Assembly: GCF_964340395.1 (NCBI RefSeq)
Contig: NC_135564.1
Span: forward strand, 20,324,107 to 20,388,106
Origin: Glandiceps talaboti
Lineage: Eukaryota; Hemichordata; Enteropneusta; Spengelidae
Reading direction: 5' to 3'
DNA: 64,000 nucleotides
The notes beneath the pieces were generated by a model that was not told the origin of the DNA, did not search any database, and saw nothing but the letters and a program-made list of their open reading frames with translations. The translations under genes were made by a program, and so were the position numbers. Shown here one piece after another: positions 22,910 through 33,544 of this stretch (the stretch's first letter is position 1; every line of letters begins with the position of its first letter).

Positions 22910-24298
22910 AATTATAAATTAGTTAATTGTTAATCTGTAATAATGGTGCTATGTTACTCCATTTAGCCCGTGCTTACTTCCCTTTGCCTTGAACTACTGA
23001 CACTCTTGATTGAAGTAAGTCCGCGGCCAGAGTGTAAAACTAAATTTATGACGAAGAGACCAAAGATTAGTGTTTTTTTATATTTCTGTTTTGATTCTCA
23101 GTATAATTTATAAAAAACAGAGTCCAGCCTGATAAGGTGATGGAATGACTGTAGTGAGTTAGGCGCACATTTACAGGTGAATCTCGAATTTACAGGTGCG
23201 AGCATGCTACGATAATTTGGTATACTAGTAACTTGTTGCTACGATAAAACACCAAATCGTCTTGTATCTTTTTAGACCGTTGTAAAATAATTAATATCAT
23301 TCATAACTTATTCGACTTTGAGGAAATCGTTACTTTTTCGACCTTCTTCAAGTTTAAGTTCTTGATAAAAGAACACCGCATTTCAATTTGATAATTTGGA
23401 CATTGCAATATTTTTTGCCGGTGTTGAGCAATACAGAAACAAAGACTAAAACCAAAACATGCACTATAAAGAATTGGTCAGACCAAAAACCCCATGAATA
23501 TAATGTTTACATGTTTTATTTAGGGTTTACTATGATATTTAGTCGAAGTGACCCTTTGTTCTGTGAGTACAACATTTCAAAAGTACTTCTGTCAAAATTT
23601 GGACCATATAAGTTTATTAGTTTGGTGGTTAGACTGAACAACAATTGACCAATGGTTTATTGATTTGTTCAACTGTGACGCGCTGCACTTTGGTGCTATC
23701 CGCCGAGGTCTTTGACCAGCAACAGACGTCGGCCATGTTAACACAGTTTGAAAACTACGTCATGAAAAAACAACTGTTGCTTATATCCTCAAGTGAATTA
23801 CTAGAAATACAACAGAACCCAGTCACACTGAAACAGAACGCCATTCTGATTCGTCAAAAATCGCACTATCACTGCTACATTTGATTATATGGTCCCATAA
23901 AACTGTTACCAAGCAACAGTGCTACATCTTCTTTGTGTGAGGTACCTATTGGTGATTTGTACCCTTGAAAAGAATTAAAATGTAACATTTGTAATCAATT
24001 TCTGTCAAGCCAGACGATACAATGTAGCGTTCTGTTTCAGTGTTTTGATTTCTAGTATATTTCATCTGGTTATACAGTTTTTAAAATATGGAATTTCCAT
24101 CTTTTTTTTTCAAACTCTACGGTAGAGTTATTGAGAAATAGTTCATTTGTTGTTTGCTTCAGATAAAGAAACTAGTTGGTGAAATATGCAAATTCCTCTC
24201 ATTAATTCTACATTGTCAGAGTCAATATATTAAATGCAATGATGATGTATAATACCATGTACATTGATTTAACCTACACAATTCAGACACCGCCGGCA
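22910..24298 (+). other. Probable 3' UTR and flank of the PRR15-like gene
   Basis: No repeat dominates this stretch. Two open frames (23388-23648 and 23645-23884, plus strand) are unrecognised. The second is Gln/Leu-rich and contains AMLTQFENYVMKKQLLLISS. It has a slightly higher GC content than its flanks and could be a real exon, but no start or splice evidence was found. Confidence 0.3.
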
Positions 24299-24382
24299 CA
24301 TACATACATACATACATACATACATACATACATACATACATACATACATACATACATACATACATACATACACACACACATA
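24299..24382. repeat. (CATA)n microsatellite
   Basis: About 18 CATA units followed by CACACACA. It is the same motif as at 20254 and 33470. Confidence 0.97.
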
Positions 24383-24884
24383 TACCCTCACATACAATAG
24401 CGTTATCTTTCCATTTTATCTTGATATCAATCATTTCTGTTTTAACTTTGACTTGTCTGTTTACTTTATAATTCATGTGAAATATCCAAACCATGTGACT
24501 TACACAACTTACTGATAATCTATACAGTTGTCAGTGTGTTTTACTCTCTGATACCAAGACGGTTTAAAATTTCAGAAAAAAAGATATAATGAACAAACCA
24601 CTTTTAGTAAACTTCTCGATTGCCATGCCAGGACTCAAACTGGCCAATCAAATGATGTTTGTCAACAAAAGAAATAAATACAGTATATGTATACAAGTCT
24701 ATTTTTAGGATTCCTGTGTCTATCGAGAATGAGGAACGTGAGTGTACTCTTCGTAATATTGTCATCAGAACTGAGAAATGATCATTTCGATTTGTGTTTA
24801 TATGTATAGATTTTAATCAGCTTAATTTTGTATTCTAGATAATTTGATAAAAATAATGTAAGCGTAAACTACAGATGATCAACT

Positions 24885-25030
24885 GAAGGGCCCTAATCGG
24901 ATAGGCTTAAACTTGAAGGCGAGACAATACAGTTGTTTGGCAGAGTTATAGAAAAAGAGATGGTTCTGAACAAAGAATGGTGTTCACTGATACAACAGCA
25001 ATTGTGTGGGAACCTTGAGTTTGAAAAATC
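24885..25030. repeat. Dispersed repeat, fragment copy 4
   Basis: It shares TTGTTTGGCAGAGTTATAGA, AAAAAG, TCTGAACAAAGAATG and the GGGAACCTTGAG.TTGAA end with the copies at 3413, 7868 and 10890. It is the most diverged of the four. Confidence 0.5.
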
Positions 25031-25499
25031 ATCCTTTAATTGGAAAAAACAAATAGCAAGTCATCAGCCGGTTAGACTGATGGGTCATTGTGCATAAGAG
25101 TGCAATTAGTAATTAATTCTAAATCCATTCGACATGGTTGTCACGGTGATCGATGGTTATTTGTTCCGTGTGTCTAATGAGGGAATAATAAACATGTTAT
25201 GTCTGAAATGAACATAATGGCGGTAAGTACAGAAATGCACAGATGGAGTGACGTCTTTTGACTTCTACTACAACTTGTATTACTATTGATTCGAGCTTTT
25301 TGAGAGATTTCTCACAGCTAAATATTATTTCATTTGACCCATGACTTGGGTTATTGGTACATACAAATACAAATTTATCAGTTTATATGTCTGGTCACAC
25401 TTAACGTCTACGTACATTAATTTTTCTGAAATGAAATTAAAAATAATACAATTTCAGAAATGAAAGTAGCAAAAATATTGATTCACATACGCTAAAGTT

Positions 25500-25568
25500 T
25501 GCGGTCACTGAAAGCGATTTGGTGTGTTGAGGAGGATCACAGAAATCGTTTTGGTGTGTTCGGGAGGG
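25500..25568. repeat. Two-copy tandem repeat of ~36 bp
   Basis: CACTGAAAGCGATTTGGTGT and CACAGAAATCGTTTTGGTGT begin two adjacent copies, each ending in a GGAGG-type tail. Confidence 0.6.
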
Positions 25569-25599
25569 GATGAGGGGGGGGGACAGACTGAAAAGATAA

Positions 25600-26011
25600 G
25601 AACATGAATACTAGAATAATACCTCTAACTGAACATGAATACTAGAATAATACCTCTAACTGAACATGAATACTAGAATAATACCTCTAACTGAACATGA
25701 ATACTAGAATAATACCTCTAACTGAACATGAATACTAGAATAATACCTCTAACTGAACATGAATACTAGAATAATACCTCTAACTGAACATGAATACTAG
25801 AATAATACCTCTAACTGAACATGAATACTAGAATAATACCTCTAACTGAACATGAATACTAGAATAATACCTCTAACTGAACATGAATACTAGAATAATA
25901 CCTCTAACTGAACATGAATACTAGAATAATACCTCTAACTGAACATGAATACTAGAATAATACCTCTAACTGAACATGAATACTAGAATAATACCTCTAA
26001 CTGAACATGAC
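25600..26011. repeat. 31-bp minisatellite, ~13 almost identical copies
   Basis: The unit contains GAACATGAATACTAGAATAA and TACCTCTAACT. No substitution was noticed between copies, which implies very recent expansion or strong homogenisation. Confidence 0.95.
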
Positions 26012-26045
26012 TAAATTGAAATCTATTTCAAAATTTGAAAACATA

Positions 26046-26170
26046 GACGATAGAAATGATTTAACCATTATACTAATTTAGTTAAAACTGTGGATACACA
26101 GACCAATATAAATGATTTAACCATTATACTAATTTAGTTAAAACTGGGGATACACAGACCAATATTAATG
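26046..26170. repeat. Two and a half copies of a 56-bp unit
   Basis: The units share AATGATTTAACCATTATACT and GTTAAAACTG.GGATACACA. The first is 55 bp, the second 56 bp, followed by a partial third. Confidence 0.88.
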
Positions 26171-26900
26171 ACGATCAACATGACAGATCACAGCTTGTTC
26201 CAAATATAGACATAACTTATTTTAAGTCTGTCCTTGGCCTGGTATATGCTGTCAAGGACGCTAATGTATTGTTATGCAGGCTGACATCACAGAAGGTGAG
26301 AATATATGTCGTGTGTTACAAGTCATGACAGTAATTAGATATTTATGATAATTTTATCAACTTCTCTGACAATTAATGCATCATGACTTGTCTCAATTTC
26401 TGATTATCACGTATAAAGGTGAATGTTTCTGTTAACTATAGCGATCTTTGTCCATGTTCCACAGACCTTTGTCATGGTGTTGTTGTAATATTTGTGGAAG
26501 TGAAAGTCAAGGAGTGATATAATTTTATGTGAGTATAGGCACTATGTATTGAATTAATAAAGAAGCAAAACAAGAAAGTAACTTACATGGGGGGGGGGGG
26601 GGCGTGAGGGCTATATTGGTTTTGGATATATGCAATTTGGTTGATACAGGGTTACTATCCACCCTAGAATACTCAGTTCGTTTATTAAATAGGTAAATAG
26701 TGTTTGCTACAAGCTAGCAAGCTTACAGCATTCGCAAACCAATTTCCCACACGGTGATATCGATAGCGATGTATCCATTATATCCTCTGCCTACGCACTC
26801 ACTCAGGTACAAGCGGATATACATAAATGTGTCTGTGCATAAACAATTTTAAAAAGTCCAACATGTAGTAGTACTCATGTTAAGAAAGGAATTTTAATAT

Positions 26901-26978
26901 AGCTAAGCCCAGACACTGCTGCTACATGCCATTTTAGTAAAGCTAAGCCCAGACACTGCTGCTACATGCCATTTTAGT
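26901..26978. repeat. Two copies of a 40-bp unit
   Basis: AGCTAAGCCCAGACACTGCT starts at 26901 and 26941. Both copies end in CATGCCATTTTAGT and match exactly over 38 bases. Confidence 0.92.
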
Positions 26979-27072
26979 TTTAAAAAATATCACAACACAA
27001 AACATTGGATTATAAGAGTGTCAGTTGTTCCGCTTACGCCATCGTCGCATCGAATAACATTCCTTTCAACAG

Positions 27073-27148
27073 ATTTGTCGAAATATTAACAATTTGAAGC
27101 TGTATCAAAGTGTGGCTAAAGTGAAGCTGGTTTAATATTTCGACAAAT
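27073..27148. repeat. Inverted repeat, 17-bp perfect arms
   Basis: ATTTGTCGAAATATTAA at 27073-27089 is the reverse complement of 27132-27148, with a 42-base loop. It could be the core of a small foldback element. No terminal duplication was identified. Confidence 0.75.
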
Positions 27149-27217
27149 ACACATGTGTTACGGGAGGAGGTGACGTTCCCTAAAATCATACCTTACAAAT
27201 GGACGTCGGATGCCATG

Positions 27218-27332
27218 GGTGGTTGAGTAATTGGGTGGGTGGGTTGGTTGGTTGGTTGGTTGGTTGGTTGGTTGAGTAATTGGGTGGGTTGGTTGGTTGG
27301 TTGGTTGGTTGGTTGGTTGGTTAGGTGGGTGG
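27218..27332. repeat. (TTGG)n microsatellite
   Basis: Two runs of GGTT units are separated by GAGTAATTGGGTGG, which itself recurs. This points to a segmental duplication inside the microsatellite. Confidence 0.95.
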
Positions 27333-27581
27333 ACGGATAGACGATAATTTAGATACAAAGTAAGAATTTGTATATCACCAAAACCAAAAATGCTGTTTTT
27401 CAGAGGCACGTCACAATACGAAATAGAATACTAAGGAATATTTAAAAGCCACAAACTAAATAAGAAAGAAACAGCATTTAATTCGACTATAAACGACGTA
27501 TTGTGTGTACAAATTGAAAGCTGTTGTTTGACTGTTCAAAATGATTTAAAAATATAAATATAAAACTGATGTTGATTCTAG

Positions 27582-27842
27582 TTGAATGTGTATATTTCCA
27601 TGACAGCGTTACAGGGTACAGTGGGTAGTTGACTGTGTATATTTCCATGACAGCGTTACAGGGTACAGTAGGTAGTTAGTTGACTGTGTATATTTCCATG
27701 ACAGCGTTACAGGGTACAGTGGGTAGTTAGTTGACTGTGTATATTTCCATGACAGCGTTACAGGGTACAGTGGGTAGTTAGTTGACTGTGTATATTTCCA
27801 TGACAGCGTTACAGGGTACAGTGGGTAGTTAGTTGACTGTAT
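27582..27842. repeat. 51-bp minisatellite, five copies
   Basis: Units start at 27582 (47 bp, lacking TTAG), 27629, 27680, 27731 and 27782, each with TATATTTCCATGACAGCGTT and ACAGGGTACAGT. Only one substitution (GTAGG for GTGGG) was noticed after the first unit. The period is divisible by 3, so the minus strand stays open as a 17-residue repeat. No gene is inferred. Confidence 0.92.
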
Positions 27843-30200
27843 ATTGAGGAAATGTAACAGTATCAACCTAGTAAAGACTTGACTAGTCTAATGTCAAATC
27901 ATCTCGTGTGTGTAATGTATGTCAGAATTCACGCGACTGTTGCACTTTTACCCGATATCTAAATTTAGGAAAGTTTATTTTTACACGGAAAAAACTCCGA
28001 CCCCCTCATTTGATGAACCCTGGTTAATTAGCACTATGTCCACTCGTATTGTATCAGTGGCACCGAGATATCGATTTAGTATGCGCATTATGACTGTTTG
28101 TTCATCGCGGCCGAAAATATAAAAGCAGGAAACTGGTGTGCATCCTATTAGTATGTCATAATGCTATCTCCGATTTAAATTTTGGTTATGTAAGTTTACG
28201 CAAAAAGTGCAAAATTTTCTACATTGGACAAAAATGTCACCCCAAGGCATATACATGTATATGTAACGTGTACGTGTGAGGCAATGTTACAATTACATGT
28301 ACGTAATAGTTTTTATATTTACTAGTTTGTTTTAGCACCAAACACTTGCTGTAAAAATACCAACCAAGAAATGTAGTTTCCTTATCGGATGCAATAAAAG
28401 ATTCCATTCTATTCTAGAAACAGTCATATAGGATTACCCGATTATTGCCGAATATTGCCGAGTATTATCGAGTAAAACGAATTTAAAACATTTTCCATGT
28501 CGACACACGCATCAAAACGAAGAATGATTGGGTAATTTCATGACCTCTATTAACCTATATGGTGTGACCTCGTAAAAGGTGAGGGCGGTGTATCAATTTC
28601 ATTGACTTGCAGGTAGGCATGCATTGTGTTAAATACAACAAAACAGTAACTTCACAGCAGGTTACATAGCGATAATGGTCTAACACATAACAGTTGTTAT
28701 GTACACTGTCAAACAGTAAAATTCCAACTATGTATCGACACACTGTTGGTGATTGGTAATTGTTGATGGAATTTATTAGAATTTGGAGGCAAAATAAATC
28801 ATATGATACATTAAGTATTCGAAAGATGTAATGATGTATCTCACATAAACGTTAAGACAGGTACAAATTATATGTAATATAAGTCACCTAGATTTACGAG
28901 GTGTAAGTATTAATATGGTAATTTATATTATCACTTCTCGACCTATTTGGCATTGTAATATTAAATATAGGGTGAAATTCAAGCTACATTACTTAATGCT
29001 GATAACCGTAAATATACCCTTTCATATAGGTATCAAAGTAAACAATATTAAATTATGTAGTTCAGTAGATTTTTCCACCGATTGAAAGTTTATCAGCTAA
29101 CACCGAGTCCAATTTAAAGTACATTGAAGTGATGGTGTGAAACATACAGTTTTGGGGTTTCGGTATAAGATTACTTCACCATCACATCATTATCAGTTTA
29201 AAACATTTTTGAATCTCGGTTATGTAGTTATGGGCTTATATAATTGAAACTTTTCATGACCATTACAGTTCATTTAATGGAATTAATTTAGCATATTATT
29301 ATTATTGTTATTGCCCATGAATGTTACAACTTACATTGTGTAATGAGAGGCGGGGTCAGTCAATGTAACTACACACCCCGTCTATTAAATATATTTAGAG
29401 TAAATTACAAAAAGTTTGTCAGCTATACAATTTGTATTCTTTATTCCATGCCTTTTTTCAAACTAATCACTTGTCCGCACTAGTTCTGACAGAACGATCC
29501 TCACGTAGCCATACATTGTGATTAGAATACATTTGACTACAAAATTCTTTGAATGAATTATTCATGTATTGTACTGGTTATTTCTACATACAGTCTGAAA
29601 GGTTCAACCTTATCACACTTGAATCACACTTTCTACTCATCAGTGAAAGGAATACCCGCATCTTTGGATCTTTCAGGCTAGGTTACAATGCAAATATCTT
29701 GTTTTTGTAGACTTTCGTCACATAATGATGCTTGATTGAACGACTGTTGGTGGCGCCATGATGACATCTCTAAAAAATGATTTGCGAACCAACTTGTTGA
29801 GTTACAACTGGACATTTATTTACAAAGTGGAATAACCCTCATCATTCTCCAGGATACATTAGATAATAATATCACGATCTACTATTAACACTTGTTAATA
29901 ATAGAATTGAAACTTTTGACGACCAATAAGTCGAGCTAAAAAATAAATATTAAGAACTTGTTATTATAAAATGATATTCGCACTTGCTTGTGTTGTGACA
30001 GTATGAGAACTAATATCAACAATCAAAATTTCATAATATGAAGTCGAATATCATCATGCTCGAGATAGATAAACACATAATGTAAGTTTTATTTAAAAAC
30101 ATAAGAAGTTTTCTTTTTCTCATCGCACGAATCCGCTATAACATTCAGCTACTAAAACATACCCTTTACATCTATAACATGTATAAATCCGTAATTAGAA
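27843..30200. other. AT-rich stretch, no gene supported
   Basis: Small open frames at 27919-28122 and 28555-28743 are unrecognised. A short run of related words (ATTGCCGAATATTGCCGAGT, then ATTATCGAGT) lies near 28440. Nothing else was noticed. Confidence 0.5.
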
Positions 30201-30201
30201 A

Positions 30202-30219
30202 TCTATTTTTGTTTTAAAG
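30202..30219 (-). promoter_or_regulatory. snRNA 3'-box-like sequence
   Basis: Immediately after the U1-like 3' end, the minus strand reads CTTTAAAACAAAAATAGA. This resembles the metazoan snRNA 3' box (GTTT-AAA-purine-NN-AGA). Its presence suggests the copy arose by DNA duplication of a U1 locus rather than retroposition of the RNA. Confidence 0.45.
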
Positions 30220-30221
30220 AT

Positions 30222-30388
30222 CAGGGGAAAGCGCGAACGCAGTACCCCACTATCATTAATTATGCACCCGGGTCACCCACATTTTGGGGTGATCGCAAGG
30301 GTCAACCTGCCCGGAGGTGCAATGGACAAGCCTCACCCTGGAGGAACCACCGTCAAGATCATGGTTAATCTTAGTGCCAAGTCACAGC
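30222..30388 (-). ncRNA. U1 spliceosomal snRNA copy, probably a pseudogene
   Basis: The minus strand aligns over its full ~167 nt with metazoan U1 snRNA (human about 164 nt). The 3' stem-loop is nearly identical (CTGCGTTCGCGCTTTCCCC). The U1A-loop core CCATTGCAC is kept with one inserted C before TCCGG. Stem III keeps its shape through paired changes (CACCCC...GTGGGTG). Three functional sites are altered. The 5' end, normally ATACTTACCTG, reads GCTGTGACTTG and no longer pairs with a GURAGU donor. The U1-70K loop reads GATCTTGACGG instead of GATCA(C/T)GAAGG. The Sm region reads AATTAATGATAG instead of AATTTGTGG. This points to a decayed copy. A variant U1 with new donor specificity is a remote alternative. 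The assignment to U1 is secure; the functional state is inferred. Confidence 0.88.
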
Positions 30389-32840
30389 ATGACAAACTGA
30401 CACTATCTCAGACAAAAAGGAATTATCTAAGGTTGCAGTAGGGGCCAAACAGACGGTTTGTTTTGGCAGCAAACTAAATTCCATTTTCTTATAAGAAATC
30501 TAACAAACACACTGTTGGGAAATAATATATTCCAACTGTAACGAAAGTAATTTTTTGGCTTATTTCTTTTCGAAAAATAAGAACATTTCGTCTTAAATGG
30601 CAGCAAAGTGTTTTCATTTGCATTATGGGTAACTTGTATGCGAATATCATCTCGGCAAAAGAGGGCGCACTATAGCACCTAAAAAAAAAGAAACGTATCG
30701 TGGCGAACAAGCGTTTCCTGTGAAGTTATTTAAACGCACAACTGCCCTATATAAAGAGGATTATGGCTAATCTATGCAAATGCGGGAAATTCAAACTGCT
30801 GTACAGAGCACTATCTTGTGGGTCTTGTTTTCAACAATTTTTCTGTGCTCCTAGAAACACACAGGTCATGTATCATGTACAAATTGTTTGTGAAATGTCG
30901 TAGGATGCTAACTTGATACACAAATTAGTTGAAAATCAATCTGTTAATTTCATAGAATGAAAAATAACTTTCAAAATGAGACAAATTCCCCTGCAAACAA
31001 CTGTTTAGATTGTGTGTCACTCATGATTATTCAAATATGCGGCATTTACATATGAACAACCCAGATAGGGAATGTTTATATTTTTGGTGATGACTTGACA
31101 GTGAGTCATCACAATAATGAGAAAAGAATGAAAAGAATCCACCTCCAAACATACGGTCAGTCATATGCAAAATAGGGTCCCAGGCCCAGCCAGTCGTCCC
31201 TTTAAGTAGTGTATCGTTCGTCGCATTGAATTATAGCTACAACACACTTATTTCTTGCAAAAATTATGATAATATAGAATACAACATTTATTTTTTCTTC
31301 CCCATAACTTCACCAATCTTCTAATTTTCCAAAAATTCTTAAATTGCCTTCTTTCCTGACTTATTTTACCTTCCCTACAAACATCCAAAGAACATCTGAA
31401 CTAATTAAGGTATATACTTGCAAGAAAGAAAATATATGGTTGGTGACTAACGACGTCCAAGTGAAATCCTAATTTATCTACATATGAGATGATTCGTTTT
31501 TAACGTAATTTCAAACTATGAATTCGTATTAAGCAATCAATTAGAGCATTCGTTTTTTGAAACTACAATCGAAATCAAAACATGAACAATGTTTCACTTA
31601 AGTTTATTTCTTATCCCCTGCGTGATTACCACACCAGACAAACACTCAAACATGCACTAACAACACAGGGAACAGGACAAATAATCAATTTTGTTCTCGC
31701 GATTTTCCGGATTTCTAATATTATTTTCTGTATATTTCAAATAAAGTTTTAAATACTGTTTCCTCTCACTGTTTTTTTCATTCTATTTCCTACCTGATAT
31801 CAATATCTTATCTGAGTTTATCAGCTTTGCATTAATTAGTAGCTTGCTAGAACAAACTCACTATTTGCCCAAATTAACGCATTATGCCGCGAGTGTAAAC
31901 ATCCACTAATCTGACTAATTGAAGTAACGCCACAGGGGCAGCGAGCATGTAATTGATTCAGCGATCGATCGATCGGTTGATTTATTTATTGATTTATTAT
32001 TTGGCTGAATGATTCATCTATTGAATGATCAATTTTTGTGGTGCAATATAACTTATTTTGTGTGTGATATTGATCAATTCACTCATTGAGTTTTAAAACT
32101 ATTTCTTTTTCTTTCCCTGGTAACTTTGCTCTCAGCTATATCTCAGACCACTAAAAGTCTGAGGAGGTATGCAATTCTCCCTTTTCTTGACTAAATAAAG
32201 ACTCCTTGTCCATTCTTCTCCTGTTATCTAAAGGCATGTTCATATTGCTTTTTTCGTGTTTTTTTTTCCTTAGGTGTAAATAGGTGAGAACGATTAGTGA
32301 ACTATGCTCTGTGACGATTGATAACCTTGATTTGAATGGTGACTTCTGCAGCCAACAGGAAGTGATTTTGTTTGATACACCGATTGCGGGCACTTACACT
32401 GGCGTAAGGCGTTCACACCTACAACTGAGTACAAGCTAATCCTTGCCTCTGGAGGATCTGTGGAGCTGAATCGACCAAAACGTCCGCAGTAAAATAATCC
32501 ACAGATTCTCAGGAGTCCACTATTCACACATGCAAATTACCTCCAGAGTTAATCTAAGTCACTGATTCTGCGGGAATATGTCCCAGTGTGAACAGAGTAT
32601 CAATTAAAACACTCCTAATCTTATCATTGGTGAGAGATCACTTACATTAACAGTTTGCTTTATCTCTCATCTAATGGGAGATTATCACACTGGACAAACA
32701 TTCGATCATGCATAAACTAGTAGACCTAATACATGTATGTCTGAAGCTTGCCGAGAAATACCTTGCTAAAGAATTTTTATTCGAAACATCGGATTTTATA
32801 TCTATTTATACGGACTGACTTACAAGTTCCATATGAATTT
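30389..32840. other. AT-rich stretch with no supported gene
   Basis: On the minus strand an octamer ATTTGCAT (30774-30781) lies upstream of TATATAG (TATATAAAG on the plus strand, 30748-30756). This is a promoter-like pair, but no recognisable gene follows it. Related ~37-bp words occur near 31625 and 32690 (GATTA.CACAC..GACAAACA). An imperfect inverted structure with GTTCACAC near its ends and CTCTGGAGG inside spans about 32400-32595 and may be a decayed MITE. Confidence 0.4.
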
Positions 32841-32930
32841 CGTATGTATATATGTATGAGGTATGTATGTATGTATGTATGTATGTATGTATGTATGTAT
32901 GTACGTAGGTAGGTTGGTAGGTAGGTATGT
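32841..32930. repeat. (GTAT)n-(GTAG)n microsatellite
   Basis: GTAT tetranucleotides pass into GTAGGTAGG. Confidence 0.94.
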
Positions 32931-33315
32931 TTCTTCAGTTCTTGTTTTTGCGATGGCCAACAAAGCCTATATGTGCATAGCTCTTTGTACAATATGTATA
33001 CACATATAGTATTCATGGATATCAATTATTCAACATTATCTTATACTGTTTAAACCTTGTGTTCCAGTATGAAAAGGTATAGGTAAAGTAATTATTTGAA
33101 TTTGTCCAGTAAATCTCTCTCTGGCTTTCCATGCAATAAATTAGTTTAGTGTTTGGCCTGCGCTTTGTTTGTCTTTTCTAAGATTTCAACATGAAAGGGG
33201 AAAAAAACAAACCTTTATAATATAGTTCTCCTCCAGTATGTCGATATTGTTGACTAGCACGATGCATCACTATGTATACCTATGTAAGGTCTTACCCATC
33301 TCAATTTACAACCAT

Positions 33316-33409
33316 GATAGATAGATAGGTAGGTAGGTAGGTAGGTAGGTAGATAAGATAGATAAGATTGACAGACAGACAGACAGACAGACGGACGGAC
33401 GGACGGACG

Positions 33410-33455
<46 letters not shown>

Positions 33456-33509
33456 TACAGACACACACACACATACATACATACATACATACATACATAC
33501 ATACATACA

Positions 33510-33540
<31 letters not shown>
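33316..33540. repeat. Compound tetranucleotide microsatellite at the LINE 3' end
   Basis: On the plus strand the order is (GATA), (GGTA), (GACA), (GACG), (GACA), (CACA), then (CATA) up to about 33538. Read on the minus strand it directly follows the 3' end of the LINE at 33545-35540 (AATAAATAAATATGTATG). It therefore probably grew from the element's 3' tail. Confidence 0.93.
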
Positions 33541-33544
33541 TTAT

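Noticed and set aside
23645-23884. 79-codon plus-strand frame, Gln/Leu-rich
   Set aside because: It is plausibly coding in composition, but no splice sites, start context or homology were found, so it is only mentioned under the flank of the PRR15-like gene.
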